DNA of 46,215 bases from NCBI GenBank assembly GCA_017521805.1, contig JAFXDK010000088.1:1-46215 (forward strand), written 5' to 3'. Both the position numbers and the translations under genes were made by a program. The notes under the pieces are model-generated. The model saw nothing but the letters and a program-made list of their open reading frames with translations, made no database searches and was not told the DNA's origin. This document shows, piece after piece, positions 33,587-42,612 of the stretch. How positions within the stretch are numbered: the first letter of the stretch is position 1; each line of letters starts with the position of its first letter. The stretch comes from Ruminococcus sp. (lineage in GTDB: Bacteria > Bacillota > Clostridia > Oscillospirales > Ruminococcaceae).

Positions 33587-35206
33587 GTGTATAAGGCTTT
33601 GTACAGAAAGTGGAGACCTCTGACCTTTGACGATGTCATCTCCCAACAGCATATCACTGATACGCTGAAAAACCAGATTAAAAACGACAAGACTGCCCAC
33701 GCCTATCTCTTTACAGGCTCGCGCGGTACGGGTAAGACTACCTGCGCAAGAATTCTCGCAAAAGCAGTAAACTGTCCCAATATGACGGAGGGCAATCCCT
33801 GCCTTGAATGTGATATCTGCCGCGAAGCTGATGAAGCTTCTCTTACTGATATCATCGAAATCGACGCTGCTTCAAACAATGGTGTTGATGATATCCGTGA
33901 CCTCAGAGACGGCGCTGTATACTCCCCCGAAAGATGCAGATTCAAGATATACATCATCGACGAGGTTCATATGCTTTCAGCTTCGGCTTTCAACGCTCTG
34001 CTGAAAATTATGGAAGAGCCTCCTGAATATGTGAAATTTATCCTCGCTACAACTGAGATTCACAAAGTTCCTGCCACTGTTGCTTCAAGATGTCAGCGGT
34101 ACGACTTCCGACGTATTCGTCAGAAAGATATCGCCGCAAGGCTTCTCTATATCGCTGAACAGGAACAGCTTACACTAAGCTCCGACGGCGCGGCTCTTAT
34201 TGCTAAAATCGCTGACGGCGGTATGCGTGACGCTGTATCTCTCCTCGACCAGTGCTCCGTATGCGCGGAGGATATCACCGCTGAGGTCGTATCCCAGACA
34301 GCAGGCGTTGCAGGAAGGGACTACCTTTACGATATGATTGACGCTGTTACGGAATCCGACGCTTCAAAGGCTCTCGCTATTACGGCTCAGCTTTATGATA
34401 TGTCAAAGGATCTGCAAAGGCTTTGCGAGGAGCTTATACTCCAGTTCCGCAATATCATGCTCATCAAGGCTTCTCCCTCAACAGCAGGTGATATCATTGC
34501 GGCTATGCCCGACGAATTGGAACGTCTGAAAAAAATTGCGGAATCCACCGAGCTTGAAACAATCCTCGACAGACTTGTACAACTTCAGGGCTGTCATGAG
34601 CGAATGGGACGGGTTATGAATAAGCGCGTGGAATTTGAAATGACGCTTATTAAACTCTGCGGAAATGTAAGCTCAGGCGGAAATGCTGTTTCTGCCGATG
34701 TTTCAGAGCTTCTTGAAAAAATCAGGGTGCTTGAAAGCAGAATTGCCAATGCTCCTGCTGCTCCTGCGAATCCCCCACAGAAAAGGGAGATTCTTACAGC
34801 TTCAAGTCCTGCCGCAGAAAATGAACCACAGCCAAATGTCCGCGTTGATATAAAAACTGTCAAGGAGGACGAGCTCACTCCATGTACCCGCTGGAATGAT
34901 ATTATGGAGGAATTCCGCCGTATAAATCCCGCGGTTGCAGGAAGTCTGGACGGCTCATCGGCGGCTTCAAAGGGAAATGTGATGTGTATATTCACCCCTA
35001 ACCGATTCTTTATTGACCTGTTCAAAAGCAATAAAGATAACGCTATTTCGCTGAGTAAGGCAATTTACAACGTACTCGGACAGAAATACAGAATATCTGC
35101 ACGCTGTACCGCAACCGTTGAAGAAACTAAATCCATGGCGGAACAGCTCATAAAAAAAGCAATTAACAGCAGTATTGAAACAGCTGTTGATAATAAAAAA
35201 GATTAA
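33587..35206 (+). CDS. dnaX: DNA polymerase III subunits gamma and tau
   Basis: This 539-residue clamp-loader ATPase starts with GTG (VYKALYRKWRPLTFDDV) after AAAGGGGG. Walker A is GSRGTGKTT, the zinc site uses Cys residues in CLECDIC and an upstream NCPN, Walker B/DExH is DEVHMLSASAFNALLK, and sensor-type segments IEEPPEYV (MEEPPEYV) and ATTEIHKVPATVASRC follow. The C-terminal third is a less conserved tau region. The protein loads the sliding clamp and links the replisome. It is followed by ybaB and recR, the standard order. Confidence 0.96.
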   Translation: MYKALYRKWRPLTFDDVISQQHITDTLKNQIKNDKTAHAYLFTGSRGTGKTTCARILAKAVNCPNMTEGNPCLECDICREADEASLTDIIEIDAASNNGVDDIRDLRDGAVYSPERCRFKIYIIDEVHMLSASAFNALLKIMEEPPEYVKFILATTEIHKVPATVASRCQRYDFRRIRQKDIAARLLYIAEQEQLTLSSDGAALIAKIADGGMRDAVSLLDQCSVCAEDITAEVVSQTAGVAGRDYLYDMIDAVTESDASKALAITAQLYDMSKDLQRLCEELILQFRNIMLIKASPSTAGDIIAAMPDELERLKKIAESTELETILDRLVQLQGCHERMGRVMNKRVEFEMTLIKLCGNVSSGGNAVSADVSELLEKIRVLESRIANAPAAPANPPQKREILTASSPAAENEPQPNVRVDIKTVKEDELTPCTRWNDIMEEFRRINPAVAGSLDGSSAASKGNVMCIFTPNRFFIDLFKSNKDNAISLSKAIYNVLGQKYRISARCTATVEETKSMAEQLIKKAINSSIETAVDNKKD

Positions 35207-35266
35207 TATTAAGACAATATCCAAAGATATTTTCGGAATGTCTTAGTCAAAAAGGAGAATTTTAAA

Positions 35267-35611
35267 ATGAAAGCAAGAATACCTAAGAATGCAGGCGGCG
35301 CTCAGAATATGAATCAGATGATAAGACAGGCACAGAAAATGCAGGATGAAATCACTGAGCTCCAGACAGATATCGAAGCTCGTGAGTTTACTGCTACAGC
35401 TGGCGGCGGCGTTGTTGAAGTTACTCTCAACGGCAAAAAGGAAATCAAAACTCTTAACCTTAAGCCTGAGGTTGTTGACCCTGAGGATATCGAGACACTT
35501 CAGGACCTTATCATTGCCGCTATTAACGAGGCTGTAAACAACATCGAGGCTACAACAGAGGCTGAGATGAGCAAGATTACAGGCGGCGTATCCATTCCCG
35601 GAATGTTTTAA
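35267..35611 (+). CDS. ybaB: Nucleoid-associated protein, YbaB/EbfC family
   Basis: This 114-residue protein has the family core: a helix with MIRQAQKMQDEITELQ, then TATAGGGVVEVTLNGKKEI and a GVSIPGMF C-terminus (typical ...G..IPGLF). It forms dimers that bind DNA. It lies between dnaX and recR as in most bacteria, and its stop overlaps the start of recR (TAATG). AAAGGAG precedes the start. Confidence 0.95.
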   Translation: MKARIPKNAGGAQNMNQMIRQAQKMQDEITELQTDIEAREFTATAGGGVVEVTLNGKKEIKTLNLKPEVVDPEDIETLQDLIIAAINEAVNNIEATTEAEMSKITGGVSIPGMF

Positions 35612-36213
35612 TGGCTGACCATAACGCGCTCCCACTTGTTATACTGGCGGAAAAATTCGCCTCGCTGCCCGGTATCGGCATGAAATCGGCTCAGCGCCTT
35701 GCCTATCACGTAATGTCTATGGATATGCATTCAGTTGAGGAATTTTCTCAGGCACTCCTTGACGCAAAGAGAAATGTCCGCTGCTGTGCTCACTGCCAGA
35801 ATCTCACAGAGAGGGAAATCTGCCCTATTTGCAGCGATGAATCCCGCGACCATAAAATTATATGCGTTGTGGAATCCCCGAAAGATGTTACGGCTTTTGA
35901 ACGCACCCGTGAGTATAACGGCGTTTACCATGTGCTTCATGGACTTCTTTCACCTATGGATAATATTACTCCCGATAAACTGCGCATACGTGAGCTTCTT
36001 GCAAGGCTCTCAGCTGGCGGCATTGAGGAAGTGATTATGGCTACTAATCCCACTGTTGAGGGCGACGCTACGGCTTTATACGTGGCTAATCTCCTTAAAC
36101 CGCTGGGAGTTAATGTCTCCCGTCTGGCATTCGGGCTTCCCGTTGGCGGAATGTTGGAATATGCCGACGAGGTTACGCTGTTCAAGGCACTGGAAAACAG
36201 AAATTTTATGTAA
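35611..36213 (+). CDS. recR: Recombination protein RecR
   Basis: This 200-residue protein has a helix-hairpin-helix (LPGIGMKSAQRLAYHV), a zinc finger (C-x2-C in CCAHC and CPIC), and a TOPRIM domain (IICVVESPKDVTAFERT ... HGLLSPMDNI ... ATNPTVEGDATALY). It works with RecF and RecO in recombinational repair. Translationally coupled to ybaB. A strong terminator follows at 36219. Confidence 0.96.
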   Translation: MADHNALPLVILAEKFASLPGIGMKSAQRLAYHVMSMDMHSVEEFSQALLDAKRNVRCCAHCQNLTEREICPICSDESRDHKIICVVESPKDVTAFERTREYNGVYHVLHGLLSPMDNITPDKLRIRELLARLSAGGIEEVIMATNPTVEGDATALYVANLLKPLGVNVSRLAFGLPVGGMLEYADEVTLFKALENRNFM

Positions 36214-36218
36214 GATTA

Positions 36219-36250
36219 AACCGTCCCGATTCTGTCGGGGCGGTTTTTCT
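36219..36250 (+). terminator. Terminator of dnaX-ybaB-recR
   Basis: AACCGTCCCGA and TCGGGGCGGTT form a long GC-rich stem with a TTCTG loop, followed by TTTCTTTT. Confidence 0.88.
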
Positions 36251-36272
36251 TTTAACGGTATGGACTATTCCC

Positions 36273-36301
36273 TTGACAAACATGGAAATATATAGTATAA
36301 T
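36273..36301 (+). promoter_or_regulatory. Consensus sigma-A promoter for the McrBC-like pair
   Basis: TTGACA and TATAAT are 17 bases apart, 38 bases before the mcrB-like start. Confidence 0.88.
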
Positions 36302-36339
36302 AATAACATAAAATATAACCACCACGAGAGGATTTTGTT

Positions 36340-38109
36340 ATGAATATACAGGAAATAATCACCAACCTTATACACGAAACAGAACTGCTCCCCGATGAAT
36401 ACGACGGCTGTTACAAGCTTATCCGCAACGCAGTAAGACGCTATGAAAACCTCCGCAACAAATCGATTATCGACCACAGTGACCTCGACCTTATTTACTC
36501 CCTCTGTATAAAATCCAATACAAGCGGAATGGATTTGCAGAAAGAAAATGTTCAGAAATCTCACCTGCTTCACGCTGATAAAAAATCCCTCGCTAAAACT
36601 ATTGAGGATATCTGGCTTTTAGCTTCCAAAAGAAGATATTCCATAAGCGAACAGGAAGAGGGTGTTACAGTGGGTATCTACAACACAACATTCCGCTCCT
36701 TCAAAGACCGTCCCATTTCTGAGAGAAAAGACTGCATAAGCAAATTTATTTCAATGTGCCTTGAAATCGTTCAGCTCAACCGCGAAACAGACGAGGAAAT
36801 TTTTGAAATCGCTGAAAAGGTGCTGGACAAGGACTTTGAAAGCGCCGGTCTTTCCGTTGTTGTAGTTTCAAGAATTTTACATTGCCTCAAGCCTTTTACA
36901 TTTCCTATAATAAATCCCGGAGATGTCCCCACTCTCTTTGCTTATGTTGGTATCGACCTCGAAGACCCTATGTCTGTATCGGCATATATCAATAACTGCC
37001 GTAAGATTAAGGCTTACCGTGACGAAACATTCAAAATCCGCAATTATATGCTCTTTGACCTTGCCATTGCAGACCTTGATATTGAAACGGAAATTGAAGA
37101 ACTTGCCGAGCCTGTGGTATACTCCGCTGTTATGGATGAGGAAATAAAGCGCATCGGTGCGCTGAACCGCATACTCTACGGCCCTCCCGGCACAGGTAAG
37201 ACTTATAATACCGTAAAGCACGCTGTTGCCCTTGTGGAAAATAAGGAGAACGTAGACGGCGAAAAATATTCCGATGTAAAAAAACGATTCGATGAATACT
37301 GCGAAAACGGAAGAATTAAGTTTACCACGTTCCACCAGTCTTTCAGCTATGAGGATTTCGTTGAGGGAATCCGTCCTGTTATCGTGGACAAGTACGGTAA
37401 GGAATCCACCTCTGCCCATGCAGAAACAAACGTTATATACAGAGTATACGACGGTGTATTCAAGACTTTCTGCGACAGAGCCGCAAAAAATCCCTATGTG
37501 AATTTTGTTGCTGTTATCGACGAAATAAACCGTGGTAATATATCAAAAATTTTCGGTGAGCTTATCACTCTTATTGAAGATACAAAGCGAAATACTGCTG
37601 TTACTCTGCCATTTTCTCAGCGCGAGTTCAAAGTCCCCGAAAATGTCTATATTCTGGGAACTATGAATACTGCCGACCGTTCCATTGCTATGCTTGATAC
37701 GGCTCTGAGACGACGTTTCGACTTCACGGAAATGATGCCTGTCCCCGAGCTTTTAGGCAAATGCGGCGATATCGACCTGTGCGAAATGCTGACGGCTATA
37801 AATCAGCGTATTGAGTATTACTATGACCGTGAGCATACTATCGGACACGCCTATTTCATGAACAAAAACGGCTCAATCGGCGATATCGAAACACTGCGAA
37901 AAATCTTCAATAATAAAATTATCCCTCTTTTGCAGGAATATTTCTTCGACGATTACGAGAAAATCCGCCTTGTGCTCAACGACGAAAACACATTCATCGA
38001 AACAATTCAGCCGAAATATATCAGAACCTTTGATTCAGAGCAGAATATCTACCGCATAGGCAATCCTGAGAAATGGACGGAAGAAGATTTTATCAACATC
38101 TATAGGTAA
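36340..38109 (+). CDS. mcrB: McrB-like AAA+ GTPase/ATPase
   Basis: This 589-residue protein has a C-terminal AAA+ motor of the McrB type: Walker A GPPGTGKT (281-288), the [19 protein letters not shown] segment, Walker B VAVIDE (390-395) followed by the McrB signature [13 protein letters not shown], and [21 protein letters not shown]. The N-terminal 265 residues form a helical domain that I do not recognise; it should set target specificity. McrB motors drive the McrC partner in modification-dependent or other defence restriction. AGAGGA precedes the start. It forms an operon with the mcrC-like gene, six bases downstream, and stands alone between recR and rpsT. Confidence 0.9.
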   Translation: MNIQEIITNLIHETELLPDEYDGCYKLIRNAVRRYENLRNKSIIDHSDLDLIYSLCIKSNTSGMDLQKENVQKSHLLHADKKSLAKTIEDIWLLASKRRYSISEQEEGVTVGIYNTTFRSFKDRPISERKDCISKFISMCLEIVQLNRETDEEIFEIAEKVLDKDFESAGLSVVVVSRILHCLKPFTFPIINPGDVPTLFAYVGIDLEDPMSVSAYINNCRKIKAYRDETFKIRNYMLFDLAIADLDIETEIEELAEPVVYSAVMDEEIKRIGALNRILYGPPGTGKTYNTVKHAVALVENKENVDGEKYSDVKKRFDEYCENGRIKFTTFHQSFSYEDFVEGIRPVIVDKYGKESTSAHAETNVIYRVYDGVFKTFCDRAAKNPYVNFVAVIDEINRGNISKIFGELITLIEDTKRNTAVTLPFSQREFKVPENVYILGTMNTADRSIAMLDTALRRRFDFTEMMPVPELLGKCGDIDLCEMLTAINQRIEYYYDREHTIGHAYFMNKNGSIGDIETLRKIFNNKIIPLLQEYFFDDYEKIRLVLNDENTFIETIQPKYIRTFDSEQNIYRIGNPEKWTEEDFINIYR

Positions 38110-38115
38110 TTTAAC

Positions 38116-39495
38116 ATGAAAGAGATTATTGCAAAATTTGAAAATGATATAATAATTGAGCTGAACGGCGAAAATGCGTCACTTTTTGAAAAAATCGAGG
38201 ATTTCGCACTGCGGAATAGTCAGGTTATGACGGTATGCTTTGAAAAGGGAAGAAAAGTTATAAAATCTGCCGATTATGCAGGACTTCTGCGGCTTAACGA
38301 CGGTACTCAGATTGAGATTTATCCCCGTCTCAGCGACAATCCCACAACGGCAAAAAAGCTGCTGGGGCGCATGGTTTCAGCGTATCTCGATATCCCATTT
38401 GAGAAAAATACTGCTGATATCCTTGACAGCGAAAATGCGTCCTTTATGGAGTACTTCACCGCCGTATTTATCCGCGAATTCACTAAAATTATGAAAAGCG
38501 GTATGCTGTCGGGATATACAAGCATTGAGGAAAATTCCAACTCAATGCAGGGCAGTATCCTCTTTTCCGAGAACATCAGGCGAAATCTTGCACACCGTGA
38601 GCGACTGTACGTGCGCCATGACGTATTTACTCCCGACAGAGCCGAAAACCGCCTTATAAAAACTGCCGCCGCTGTGCTTGCAAAGCTTACGCAGGAGCAC
38701 CGCAACGGTCAGGAGCTGAAAAAGCTGATGATTTATCTTGACGAGGTAAAGCTGTCTGATAGCTGTGAAAGAGATTTTGCCGCCTGCGTAAATACACGGA
38801 ATGCGAAAAAATATACCGCTGTCCTCAATATATGCCGTATGCTCCTTGCAAAGAAAAGCAGCGGATTTTCAGGTAAATACGCAAGCTGTGCAATATTCTT
38901 TCCCATGCAGGAGCTTTTTGCCGCCTATATGGCAAAGCTTGCAAAGGCTGAATGTAAGAATACTATTGTGAAAACAATGGCAAAAGCAGGATTTGTATGC
39001 GGCGAAAACAGGCTTTTCCCAATTATGCCCCATATTGCCGTATATGAAAAAAGCGGAGAAATCCGCAATGTAACAAATATAAAATGGAGTCATATCAGTT
39101 CCGTAAACGAGATAAATTCCGACGATATCTTCAGGCTTCTTGCCGCCGCTGAAAAGCTGAACTGCGACAAAGCAGTTATGCTTTATCCCTCCTATGCGCA
39201 GATTCCAGATACGGAACTGACTATGGATTGCGGCAGGGAAATCGCTCTTACCATTAAATTTGTGGATTTTTCCGAGGGTACAATTACAAGTGAATTCAGC
39301 TGTGAAGCCTCAGATGAGGCAGATTTCACCGAAGAATACACGGAGGAAACAGATTTACCCGATACAGCCGAATACTCAGAGAAGGAAACGGCGGAAGATG
39401 AAAAAATCCCCGAAGAAACGGCAGAAACCGAAACTGCGGAGATAAATCACATACCCGAGAAAAAGCGCGTGAAAATATTACGACATAAAAAATAA
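38116..39495 (+). CDS. mcrC: McrC-like protein with degenerate nuclease site and acidic tail
   Basis: This 459-residue protein aligns with McrC: an N-terminal part that contacts the motor (LRLNDGTQIEIYPRLSD, LLGRMVSAYLDIPF) and the region around 255-345 where the PD-(D/E)xK nuclease should be. The expected Pro-Asp is Pro-His (MPHIAV, His306), and the expected Asp-x-Lys is Asn-Ile-Lys (NIKW, Asn321, Lys323). Thus both metal-binding acids appear lost. The last 60 residues (about 397-447) are strongly acidic, rich in Glu and Thr, and end in a basic tip. In E. coli McrC the residues are Asp244, Asp257 and Lys259. The protein may therefore be a non-cutting effector or regulator. Family assignment is good; loss of activity is inferred from motif reading. 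Confidence 0.82.
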   Translation: MKEIIAKFENDIIIELNGENASLFEKIEDFALRNSQVMTVCFEKGRKVIKSADYAGLLRLNDGTQIEIYPRLSDNPTTAKKLLGRMVSAYLDIPFEKNTADILDSENASFMEYFTAVFIREFTKIMKSGMLSGYTSIEENSNSMQGSILFSENIRRNLAHRERLYVRHDVFTPDRAENRLIKTAAAVLAKLTQEHRNGQELKKLMIYLDEVKLSDSCERDFAACVNTRNAKKYTAVLNICRMLLAKKSSGFSGKYASCAIFFPMQELFAAYMAKLAKAECKNTIVKTMAKAGFVCGENRLFPIMPHIAVYEKSGEIRNVTNIKWSHISSVNEINSDDIFRLLAAAEKLNCDKAVMLYPSYAQIPDTELTMDCGREIALTIKFVDFSEGTITSEFSCEASDEADFTEEYTEETDLPDTAEYSEKETAEDEKIPEETAETETAEINHIPEKKRVKILRHKK

Positions 39496-39538
39496 AAAAA
39501 CAGCCCCCGATTCGCAAGACATCGGGGGAATTTTATAT
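39494..39538. terminator. Bidirectional terminator between mcrC and rpsT
   Basis: CCCCCGAT (39504-39511) and ATCGGGGG (39521-39528) form a stem, with an A run on the left (minus-strand T run) and AATTTTAT on the right. It serves both convergent genes. Confidence 0.88.
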
Positions 39539-39543
39539 TTAAA

Positions 39544-39804
39544 TTACTGAGCGGCGTTAAGCTTCTTAGCCAGCTGAGCCTTCTTTCTTGCAGCCTTATT
39601 CTTATGCATAAGACCCTTAGCGCAAGCCTGGTCAACCTTCTTAACAGCGAGCTTGATAGCCTCTGCCTTATCAGCAGCACCTGTAGAACAAGCGATATCA
39701 GCCTTCTTGAGAACTGTCTTAAGATTGGACTTTCTGGACTTGTTAGCAGCAGCCTTAGTAGCGTTTACCTTAACTCTCTTCTTTGCAGATTTAATATTTG
39801 GCAT
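39544..39804 (-). CDS. rpsT: 30S ribosomal protein S20
   Basis: This 86-residue basic helical protein starts PNIKSAKKRVKV, the conserved S20 N-terminus, and has ANKSRKSNLKT and MHKNKAARKKAQLAK. It binds the 5' domain of 16S rRNA. The ATG is preceded by GGGAGGTG. The leader of about 110 bases has small hairpins (AGCTG/CAGCT and a GATATG/CATATC pair), possibly involved in autoregulation. Confidence 0.96.
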   Translation of the reverse strand: MPNIKSAKKRVKVNATKAAANKSRKSNLKTVLKKADIACSTGAADKAEAIKLAVKKVDQACAKGLMHKNKAARKKAQLAKKLNAAQ

Positions 39805-39919
39805 AATTGCACCTCCCGATTTTTTCCGCGGATATTTCGCAGATTATTACATATTTTAAACATATCAATTACGATATGCCGGCAGCTGCAACGCACAGCT
39901 ACCCACTGAGACAATAATA

Positions 39920-39948
39920 ATTATACCATTTTTCGCCTTAAAAATCAA
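39920..39948 (-). promoter_or_regulatory. Sigma-A promoter for rpsT
   Basis: On the minus strand TTGATT and TATAAT are 17 bases apart, about 115 bases before the rpsT start. Confidence 0.75.
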
Positions 39949-39972
39949 TAGTTAAAAGCGAAAGAATATGAC

Positions 39973-40002
39973 GAACATTTGCTCTTGAAATACAGCATTA
40001 TG
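39973..40002 (+). promoter_or_regulatory. Candidate forespore (SigG/SigF-type) promoter for gpr
   Basis: GAACA and CATTATG are 18 bases apart, close to the SigG pattern, about 46 bases before gpr; gpr is a forespore gene in Bacillus. The -35 has one mismatch. Confidence 0.4.
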
Positions 40003-40012
40003 TACAAATATA

Positions 40013-40032
40013 AGAGAACCTCTAAAAACCCC
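40013..40032. repeat. Solo terminus of the 15921-type element
   Basis: GAGAACCTCTAAAAACC matches the complement of the right end of the element at 15921-16084 at all but one or two positions, but no second terminus is found nearby. It may be a remnant, or a coincidence. Confidence 0.4.
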
Positions 40033-40047
40033 ACAAAGGAGAATTTT

Positions 40048-40896
40048 ATGAATATCAGAACCGACCTTGCTGTTGAACTTGTAACGGAAGAAAATCTGCC
40101 CAATGGGGTGCATATAAACCGCCGCGGAAATGCTTTTGAAATCACAGAAATTATAATTGACAGTGATGACCACCGCCGCACTCTCGGCAAGGGAAAAGGG
40201 CGGTATATCACTCTTGAAAGCAGCAGTATAAGCCGATTCTGCGACAATTACGAGGATATGGCACAGGAGCTTGCGGCTGAACTGAAAAATCTGCTTCCTG
40301 AGGGTGAAGTGCTTGTGGCAGGACTTGGAAACCGCGATATAACTCCCGACGCTATAGGTCCATGGACGGCTGAAAAAATCCTTGCTACGCGGCATCTGCG
40401 GAATGAGCTTGAAGATGACGAGGCGGATTTTCTCAAATCCCTGAGACCTGTAAGCAGTCTTGCAGGAGGGGTTCTGGGGCAGACAGGAATCGAGACAGCT
40501 GAGCTTATAACGGCAATTTGCCGCGAAATAAAGCCCTCTGCGGTTATTGCTGTAGATGCTCTCGCCTGTTCAGACGTGGAACGACTGGGCACTACAATAC
40601 AGATAAGCGACAGCGGAATATCTCCCGGAAGCGGCGTTGCCAACTCCCGAAAGGAGCTTTCGGCGGCATCGCTTGGTATACCTGTAATAGCCGTGGGAAT
40701 TCCTACTGTAGTGGATATGCACACGATAGTACGTAACTTTGGAGATACAGAAATTCCCGAGGGTACACCCAATATGATGGTAACTCCCCGTGATATCGAC
40801 AGATTGGCGGAACGAGGCGCAGAACTTATCGCCTGCGGAATAAATCTTGCATTACAGCCGACAATGACATTCAGTGATGTCAGAGGATTATTTTAA
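40048..40896 (+). CDS. gpr: Spore protease GPR (SASP-degrading)
   Basis: I start this 282-residue protein at 40048 (MNIRTDLAVEL) because AAAGGAG lies upstream; the longer frame has no such site. It matches germination protease GPR: a propeptide-like N-terminus (RTDLAVEL), VAGLGNRDITPDAIGPW, IAVDALACSDVERLG and SGISPGSGVAN with GIPTVVDM. GPR degrades small acid-soluble spore proteins at germination; it is an aspartate-dependent protease. It is preceded by a candidate forespore promoter and followed by repeat copy 4. Confidence 0.93.
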   Translation: MNIRTDLAVELVTEENLPNGVHINRRGNAFEITEIIIDSDDHRRTLGKGKGRYITLESSSISRFCDNYEDMAQELAAELKNLLPEGEVLVAGLGNRDITPDAIGPWTAEKILATRHLRNELEDDEADFLKSLRPVSSLAGGVLGQTGIETAELITAICREIKPSAVIAVDALACSDVERLGTTIQISDSGISPGSGVANSRKELSAASLGIPVIAVGIPTVVDMHTIVRNFGDTEIPEGTPNMMVTPRDIDRLAERGAELIACGINLALQPTMTFSDVRGLF

Positions 40897-40942
40897 ATCG
40901 GGATTCTAAAGGGTGAAAAAGTTACAATAAGATGATTTTAAG

Positions 40943-41053
40943 GGGACGCTCTCACTTGCAGAGCGCTTGAAAGCTATGTGGGACGCCGTCCCACACCCTG
41001 CCAGAGACGCTGTCTCTGGACTCTGCTAAAGGGTTTCACCCTTTAGAATCCCA
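40943..41053. repeat. Family A composite hairpin repeat, copy 4 (deleted)
   Basis: Same orientation as copies 1 and 2, but only 111 bp. The segment between the two CTTGCAGAGCG words of copy 2 is missing, so it probably lost the second hairpin by recombination between those direct repeats. A fragment at 40899-40920 (GGGATTCTAAAGGGTGAAA) is a truncated piece of the opposite end. Confidence 0.88.
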
Positions 41054-41080
41054 TTTTATTTATAGTTTATCGACAAGCAA

Positions 41081-41105
41081 AGGGACGCTCTGAAAAAACG
41101 TCCCC
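41081..41105 (-). terminator. Terminator of the carboxypeptidase gene
   Basis: On the minus strand GGGACG and CGTCCC form a stem around a T-rich loop, followed by TTTGCTTG, just after the stop codon. Its sequence GGGACGCTC recalls the family A end and may derive from it. Confidence 0.55.
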
Positions 41106-41110
41106 TGATA

Positions 41111-42235
41111 TCAATATGCAACAGTAGTTTCCGTTGAAATCTCCTCTGTTGTTTCCTCCGCCGATGTAGTTGCTGAGGAATAGGGCGATGTGGTCAGGGA
41201 CAGATTTTCCTTGCCTATCTCTACCTTTTCATTTACGTGAACTGTAACAATAAAGCCGTCAACATTATTTCCCGATATATCGAACTTTACGCCTGTGGGA
41301 AGCGGTACATTTGTATATTCCTCTCCGTCGTCCGAGGGATAGAAGTATATCTCATAGGGAGAACCGTATTCATCGGCAATTTTAAGATGCTCCCCGCTGT
41401 AGTTATAAGCGTTCCTCAGTAAATCAATATATTCTTCGAGACAAAGATTATTATCAGTCATATACTTGGCATGAGGAGAACCAACATATCTGAAATGCCA
41501 TGGCTCTTTGCGATATTCCGTAATATCTTCCTTATCCTCAGCGTATCTGATAATAAATCCGTATTTGTGACAATTCTGGTTAAGCCACTGGAAATCTCCC
41601 GTGCCCTGATAATCATAGCTTTCAGTCTCACTGAAATCAATGGCATAGCCCGTTTCGTGCTCGCTGAAGCCGGGAGGCGCAACAATGGGAGCTTCTCCGT
41701 CCTCTGCGGTATTGGCTGTAAACTGGTCGTATAACTGCTGCTGGAACTCATTTGAACGATATGAGCCGTACACAATAAGTGTATCATTATTGTATATGCT
41801 GTACCAGTCATCAACCATTTTTGCAAGGGGCTCATATACGGGTTCAAGGACGGTATAATCATAATCCACAGCTGTGAAGCTTGTTCTACCTTCCTCGTCA
41901 TTCTTCGTCATAATGCTGACAAGCTTCTCTTCTCCTGTGCTGTAGTACTGATGCTCGTTGTTTACAAGTATCAGATTACCGCTGAATTTCGACTTTGTGC
42001 TCACCGGTTTTGCGGCGAATACAATTTTATTCGGGTCGATAGCCTCGGAAGCATCGGGGATTTCAATATCTTCTATCTTTGTCGCTTCGTTCTGAGTTGA
42101 GGGTACGACTTTCACACGGTCAAGACAGCCTTTACCAAGAAATACCGCCGTACCGATAATTACAGCGGAAATAACAAGCTCCGTTGTTGTCTTTGCTTTG
42201 TTAATACTTTTTTCTTTGCTGATATCTTTAGGCAT
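41111..42235 (-). CDS. D-alanyl-D-alanine carboxypeptidase, VanY family
   Basis: I start at 42235 (MPKDISKEK), 374 residues, because CAGGAG lies upstream and a longer frame runs through the promoter. A membrane anchor at about 20-38 is followed by a linker and a peptidase M15B domain: YGSYRSNEFQQQLYD, the zinc motif SEHETGYAIDF, WLNQNCHKYGFIIRY and EPWHFRYVG with the second zinc histidine. It trims the terminal D-Ala of peptidoglycan stem peptides. The C-terminal 110 residues form an additional, unrecognised domain followed by a Thr/Ser-rich end. It is most likely a housekeeping wall enzyme; there is no vanA/vanS cluster nearby. Confidence 0.9.
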   Translation of the reverse strand: MPKDISKEKSINKAKTTTELVISAVIIGTAVFLGKGCLDRVKVVPSTQNEATKIEDIEIPDASEAIDPNKIVFAAKPVSTKSKFSGNLILVNNEHQYYSTGEEKLVSIMTKNDEEGRTSFTAVDYDYTVLEPVYEPLAKMVDDWYSIYNNDTLIVYGSYRSNEFQQQLYDQFTANTAEDGEAPIVAPPGFSEHETGYAIDFSETESYDYQGTGDFQWLNQNCHKYGFIIRYAEDKEDITEYRKEPWHFRYVGSPHAKYMTDNNLCLEEYIDLLRNAYNYSGEHLKIADEYGSPYEIYFYPSDDGEEYTNVPLPTGVKFDISGNNVDGFIVTVHVNEKVEIGKENLSLTTSPYSSATTSAEETTEEISTETTVAY

Positions 42236-42612
42236 AATTTTCAGCTCCTGTAAAAGTTTTTCTACACATTTGTTTTTATCTGGTCTATAGCTTTTTTTAT
42301 TATAACACGAATTAATGAAAAAATACAGAGTTTTCATATATTTTTCTTATTATATCAGCGTTATGCACAATACAAAGCGTTTATTGTCATTGCATTTTAT
42401 ACATCTTGTTACAGTGTTTTGTGAATTTCAATAAAAAAACTACGGAAACTTTTTTGTGTAAAGGTATTGCAAAAAAACAGCAGAAATGCTATAATAATAT
42501 TATATAATAGAAAAATTGATGTTTTTTATTCACAATGTCGTCTTTAGATAATCGACAAATCGTGGAATATAGTTGGTTTTGGGATAATACTAAGAGAAAG
42601 GGTGACTTCTAC
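42236..42612. other. Divergent promoter region
   Basis: This region separates the minus-strand carboxypeptidase gene and the plus-strand zinc-ribbon gene. It holds a TGTTATAAT extended -10 on the minus strand (42299-42304) and a plus-strand promoter at 42467-42495. It is AT-rich and codes for nothing convincing. Confidence 0.6.
42467..42495 (+). promoter_or_regulatory. Sigma-A promoter for the repeat-containing zinc-ribbon gene
   Basis: TTGCAA and TATAAT are 17 bases apart, about 118 bases before the start at 42613. Confidence 0.75.

Noticed and set aside
33587-35206. A seven-adenine run (about 34529-34535) in dnaX as a possible programmed frameshift site giving a short gamma-like product
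   Set aside because: The frame phase does not give the A-AAA-AAG-type heptamer and the -1 product would end at about residue 325, too early for a useful gamma subunit. No stimulatory hairpin is obvious.
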